Of a stretch of 64,000 nt of DNA, positions 62,400 through 64,000 are shown piece by piece (position 1 is the stretch's first letter; the number at the start of each line of letters is the position of its first letter). The position numbers and the translations under genes are program-made. The DNA is from Paenibacillus sonchi (GTDB lineage: Bacteria > Bacillota > Bacilli > Paenibacillales > Paenibacillaceae): the NCBI RefSeq assembly GCF_016772475.1, contig NZ_CP068595.1, forward strand, positions 6,138,001 to 6,202,000, given 5' to 3'. Under the pieces are notes generated by a model that had not been told where the DNA came from, made no database searches, and was given only the letters and a program-made list of their open reading frames with translations.

Positions 62400-62448
62400 A
62401 AAGCACCCCGCAGGCGAGAAATCAGCAGGCAGTGCGGGGTACAAAAAT
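62400..62448 (-). terminator. intrinsic terminator of the yajQ-like gene
   Basis: ACCCCGCACTGCC...GGCGTGCGGGGT-type stem (GTACCCCGCACTGCCTGC / GCCTGCGGGGTGC) on the minus strand, followed by TTTGTG. Confidence 0.65.
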
Positions 62449-62449
62449 C

Positions 62450-62941
62450 TTACTTTAAGTTATTAAACTGCAGATCCAGCGGCAAATCGGCTTTGCGCAG
62501 AATCTGGATAATCTGCTGCAGATCATCACGGCTTTTGCCGGTTACGCGGATTTGGTCCCCCTGGATTTGGCTCTTCACCTTCAGCTTCGAATCACGGATC
62601 AGAATGTTGATTTTTTTGGCATTTTCATGATCAATTCCCTGTTTAAGACCCAGACGCTGGCGCACAGTGCCCAGAGAAGCCGGCTCAACCTTGCCGAAAT
62701 CCAGATTCTTGAGTGTAATGCCCCGCTTGACCATCTTCGACTGTAAAATATCGATGACGGCATTCAGCTTGTATTCGTCCTCTGAGGCGATGATAAGCGC
62801 ATCCTTCTCCAGCTTCAGACTGCTCTTGCTGTTCTTGAAGTCAAAGCGGTTATCAATCTCCTTCTCCGTCTGGTGTACGGCATTGGTCAACTCCTGCATG
62901 TCCATTTTGGACACGATATCAAATGAACTTTCCGAACTCAA
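62450..62941 (-). CDS. yajQ: YajQ family nucleotide-binding protein
   Basis: 163 residues from TTG 62941 (aligns with the usual MxxESSFDIVSKMD start and follows AAGGA). YajQ fold: SSFDIVSKMDMQELTNAV, EIDNRFDFKNS, LNAVIDILQSKMVKRGI, and C-terminal VKSQIQGDQIRVTGKSRDDLQQIIQILR. Homologues bind cyclic di-GMP in some bacteria and nucleic acids in others; the role in Firmicutes is unclear. Confidence 0.93.
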   Translation of the reverse strand: MSSESSFDIVSKMDMQELTNAVHQTEKEIDNRFDFKNSKSSLKLEKDALIIASEDEYKLNAVIDILQSKMVKRGITLKNLDFGKVEPASLGTVRQRLGLKQGIDHENAKKINILIRDSKLKVKSQIQGDQIRVTGKSRDDLQQIIQILRKADLPLDLQFNNLK

Positions 62942-63032
62942 TACATCCACTTCCTTTGTCAGCAAATATTCTTTTCCTATTATATGAGAAAGGAACTCTT
63001 AAGTCTAATTTGACAGGTAAAGCCCGGCATAC

Positions 63033-63065
63033 AAAACAGCCCCACCAAAGTGGAGCCGTTCTGTG
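63033..63065 (-). terminator. intrinsic terminator
   Basis: ACGGCTCCAC-ttt-GGTGGGGCTGTTTTG on the minus strand; downstream of the gene at 63122. Confidence 0.7.
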
Positions 63066-63121
63066 TAAAGGCAGACAACCCGTTCCCCCGGGTCCAATGA
63101 GCCGGGAGACGCTGCATGTCG

Positions 63122-63331
63122 CTACTGTCTGCTGCGCGAGGGGGCCCGGAACATATCCAAAATCCCGAGCAGAATATGTGCCAGTCCAAAGCCCAAAATG
63201 CCATAACCCCAGGCACTCGGTGTCAGATAGTATCCGAGGAGACTGACGATAATACCAAGCCCTGTTACGATCCAGCTAGCGGTCATGAGAGAATACACCT
63301 CACTTTGGCGTAAGAACTGTAAATCAATCAT
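63122..63331 (-). CDS. small two-TM membrane protein
   Basis: 69 residues from ATG 63331 behind TAGGAG. Two membrane helices (TASWIVTGLGIIVSLLGYYL and GYGILGFGLAHILLGIL) joined by a short loop, with a basic tail MFRAPSRSR. Not recognised; lies between the rodZ-like and yajQ-like genes in the same direction. Confidence 0.65.
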   Translation of the reverse strand: MIDLQFLRQSEVYSLMTASWIVTGLGIIVSLLGYYLTPSAWGYGILGFGLAHILLGILDMFRAPSRSRQ

Positions 63332-63378
63332 AGGTTCTCCTAAAAGCCAAAGTCTATACATTCAGCTTATATAGATGA

Positions 63379-64000
63379 TTATTCAGTAGTTGTATTGTCC
63401 TGATTGGCTGCATTGTCCTGGCTTCCCTCAGTACCGCTGTCCTGTGCTCCGGATGTGTCTCCGGAAGCCGGGTCGTTATCCAGCTCAAGAAGAAGCCGGG
63501 ATGAGGTCTTGCCGTCCGTGATTACTTGTCCATTGACGGTAATTTCCGTAGCAGGGGAGTACCCGGACTTGATATACATCCCTTCACTGTCGAGCGTGAA
63601 GCTCAGGTTGTCGCCGGCAGCAGTATTGCCGAAGCTCAGCTTCTCTCCCTTGGAATTCTCGCCTTTGTAGACTTCAAGCCAGCTCACTCCACTCGCAGCG
63701 ATCTGCACCTGAACGGCGCTTCCTGCAGGTGCTGACACCTTGTACACCGTCGTTTTTCCCGATTTGCGGTCCTGTGTGACCGTAACCTCCTGGGAGGATG
63801 GGGATGGAGATGGAGATGGTGATGGTGAAGCCGATGGAGCTGTTGTCGCCTCAGGAGCCGCTGTGCCCGTACCTGTGCCTGCCGTAGCGGAAGGAGCCGC
63901 AACGCCACCTCCCACGGCAGTCGGCGAAGGCTGAACCTTCGACGGGTCCTGTGTAGCCGTGGTCAGATTGCCGGGTTCGGCTTTGTCTGGCTCCGGTTTG
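63379..64000 (-). CDS. RodZ-like / DUF4115 domain protein, C-terminal part
   Basis: The frame is open to the right window edge, so the N-terminus (expected HTH and membrane helix) lies outside. Visible: a Pro/Glu/Thr/Ser/Ala-rich linker (AAPSATAGTGTGTAAPE, then SPSPSPSPSPSS), then a beta-rich DUF4115-type domain (VYKVSAPAGSAVQVQIAASGVSWLEVYKG ... GMYIKSGYSPATEITVNGQVI). This is the layout of Firmicute RodZ-like proteins, which link cell-wall elongation to the cytoskeleton. The Asn/Asp/Gln-rich end is unusual. Its position before yajQ, pgsA and cinA fits. Confidence 0.75.
   Translation of the reverse strand, partial: KPEPDKAEPGNLTTATQDPSKVQPSPTAVGGGVAAPSATAGTGTGTAAPEATTAPSASPSPSPSPSPSSQEVTVTQDRKSGKTTVYKVSAPAGSAVQVQIAASGVSWLEVYKGENSKGEKLSFGNTAAGDNLSFTLDSEGMYIKSGYSPATEITVNGQVITDGKTSSRLLLELDNDPASGDTSGAQDSGTEGSQDNAANQDNTTTE

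Overview
The window is chromosomal DNA from a spore-forming Gram-positive bacterium, most likely a Paenibacillus. Evidence: the sporulation gene spoVS; a block rodZ-like / yajQ / pgsA / cinA / recA / recX / rny / ymdB / spoVS, all on the minus strand; GGAGG-type ribosome binding sites; a LexA box in front of recA; a HrcA (CIRCE) operator; and many Bacillales families (DUF1054, DUF1292, DUF3892, YfiT, YmaF, YolD). The core reads as roughly balanced in base composition. The accessory stretch at about 10.3-25 kb is visibly AT-rich.

Layout. (1) 0.1-10.2 kb is ordinary chromosome: DUF1054 protein, MFS exporter, arginine decarboxylase (speA), metallo-hydrolase, GNAT, site-2 protease, a gutted Nudix gene and a cupin. 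(2) 10.24-18.90 kb is a genomic island in tRNA-Val(GAC). It is bounded by a 44-bp perfect duplication of the tRNA 3' end, has matching arm-type repeats inside both ends, and carries an integrase remnant next to the tRNA. Its cargo is a membrane J-domain protein with an in-frame stop, a secreted Ig-like (Big_2) protein, an unrecognised 423-aa protein, a Ser/Thr protein kinase, and a ~970-aa HD-phosphohydrolase / Hsp90-like ATPase fusion split by a frameshift. The kinase plus HD-Hsp90 pair is the best candidate here for an undescribed (defence-like) system. (3) 18.9-25.3 kb is a decayed accessory zone: ferritin-like protein, an SOS-controlled mini-operon ending in a stub of a YolD-like gene, secreted FN3 and kelch-like proteins sharing a C-terminal module, an ATP-dependent DNA ligase fossil, and two related beta-rich, possibly spore-surface, proteins. 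(4) 25.5-42.4 kb is metabolism and transport: YfiT/DinB, SRPBCC, a kduI-deoR-kduD uronate operon with an unknown 558-aa protein divergent to it, GH42 beta-galactosidase divergent to an AraC regulator, a CPA1 antiporter, and a heterodimeric ABC exporter whose first gene is frameshifted. (5) 42.4-44.05 kb holds a 51-bp minisatellite and an IS3-family element that landed in the loop of the htpG terminator. (6) 44.1-52.9 kb has CIRCE-controlled htpG, DUF1796, a glycosyltransferase, a metallo-hydrolase, LysR/dapA-like, and a DEAD-box helicase. (7) 53-64 kb is the conserved cell-cycle, repair and sporulation block, running leftward.

Several genes are broken by single-base changes in short homopolymers (17386, 40300, 52709, 54640). 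This suggests either draft-quality sequence or recent mutations, and function claims for those genes assume the restored frame. All family calls come from reading motifs by eye; no database search was run.
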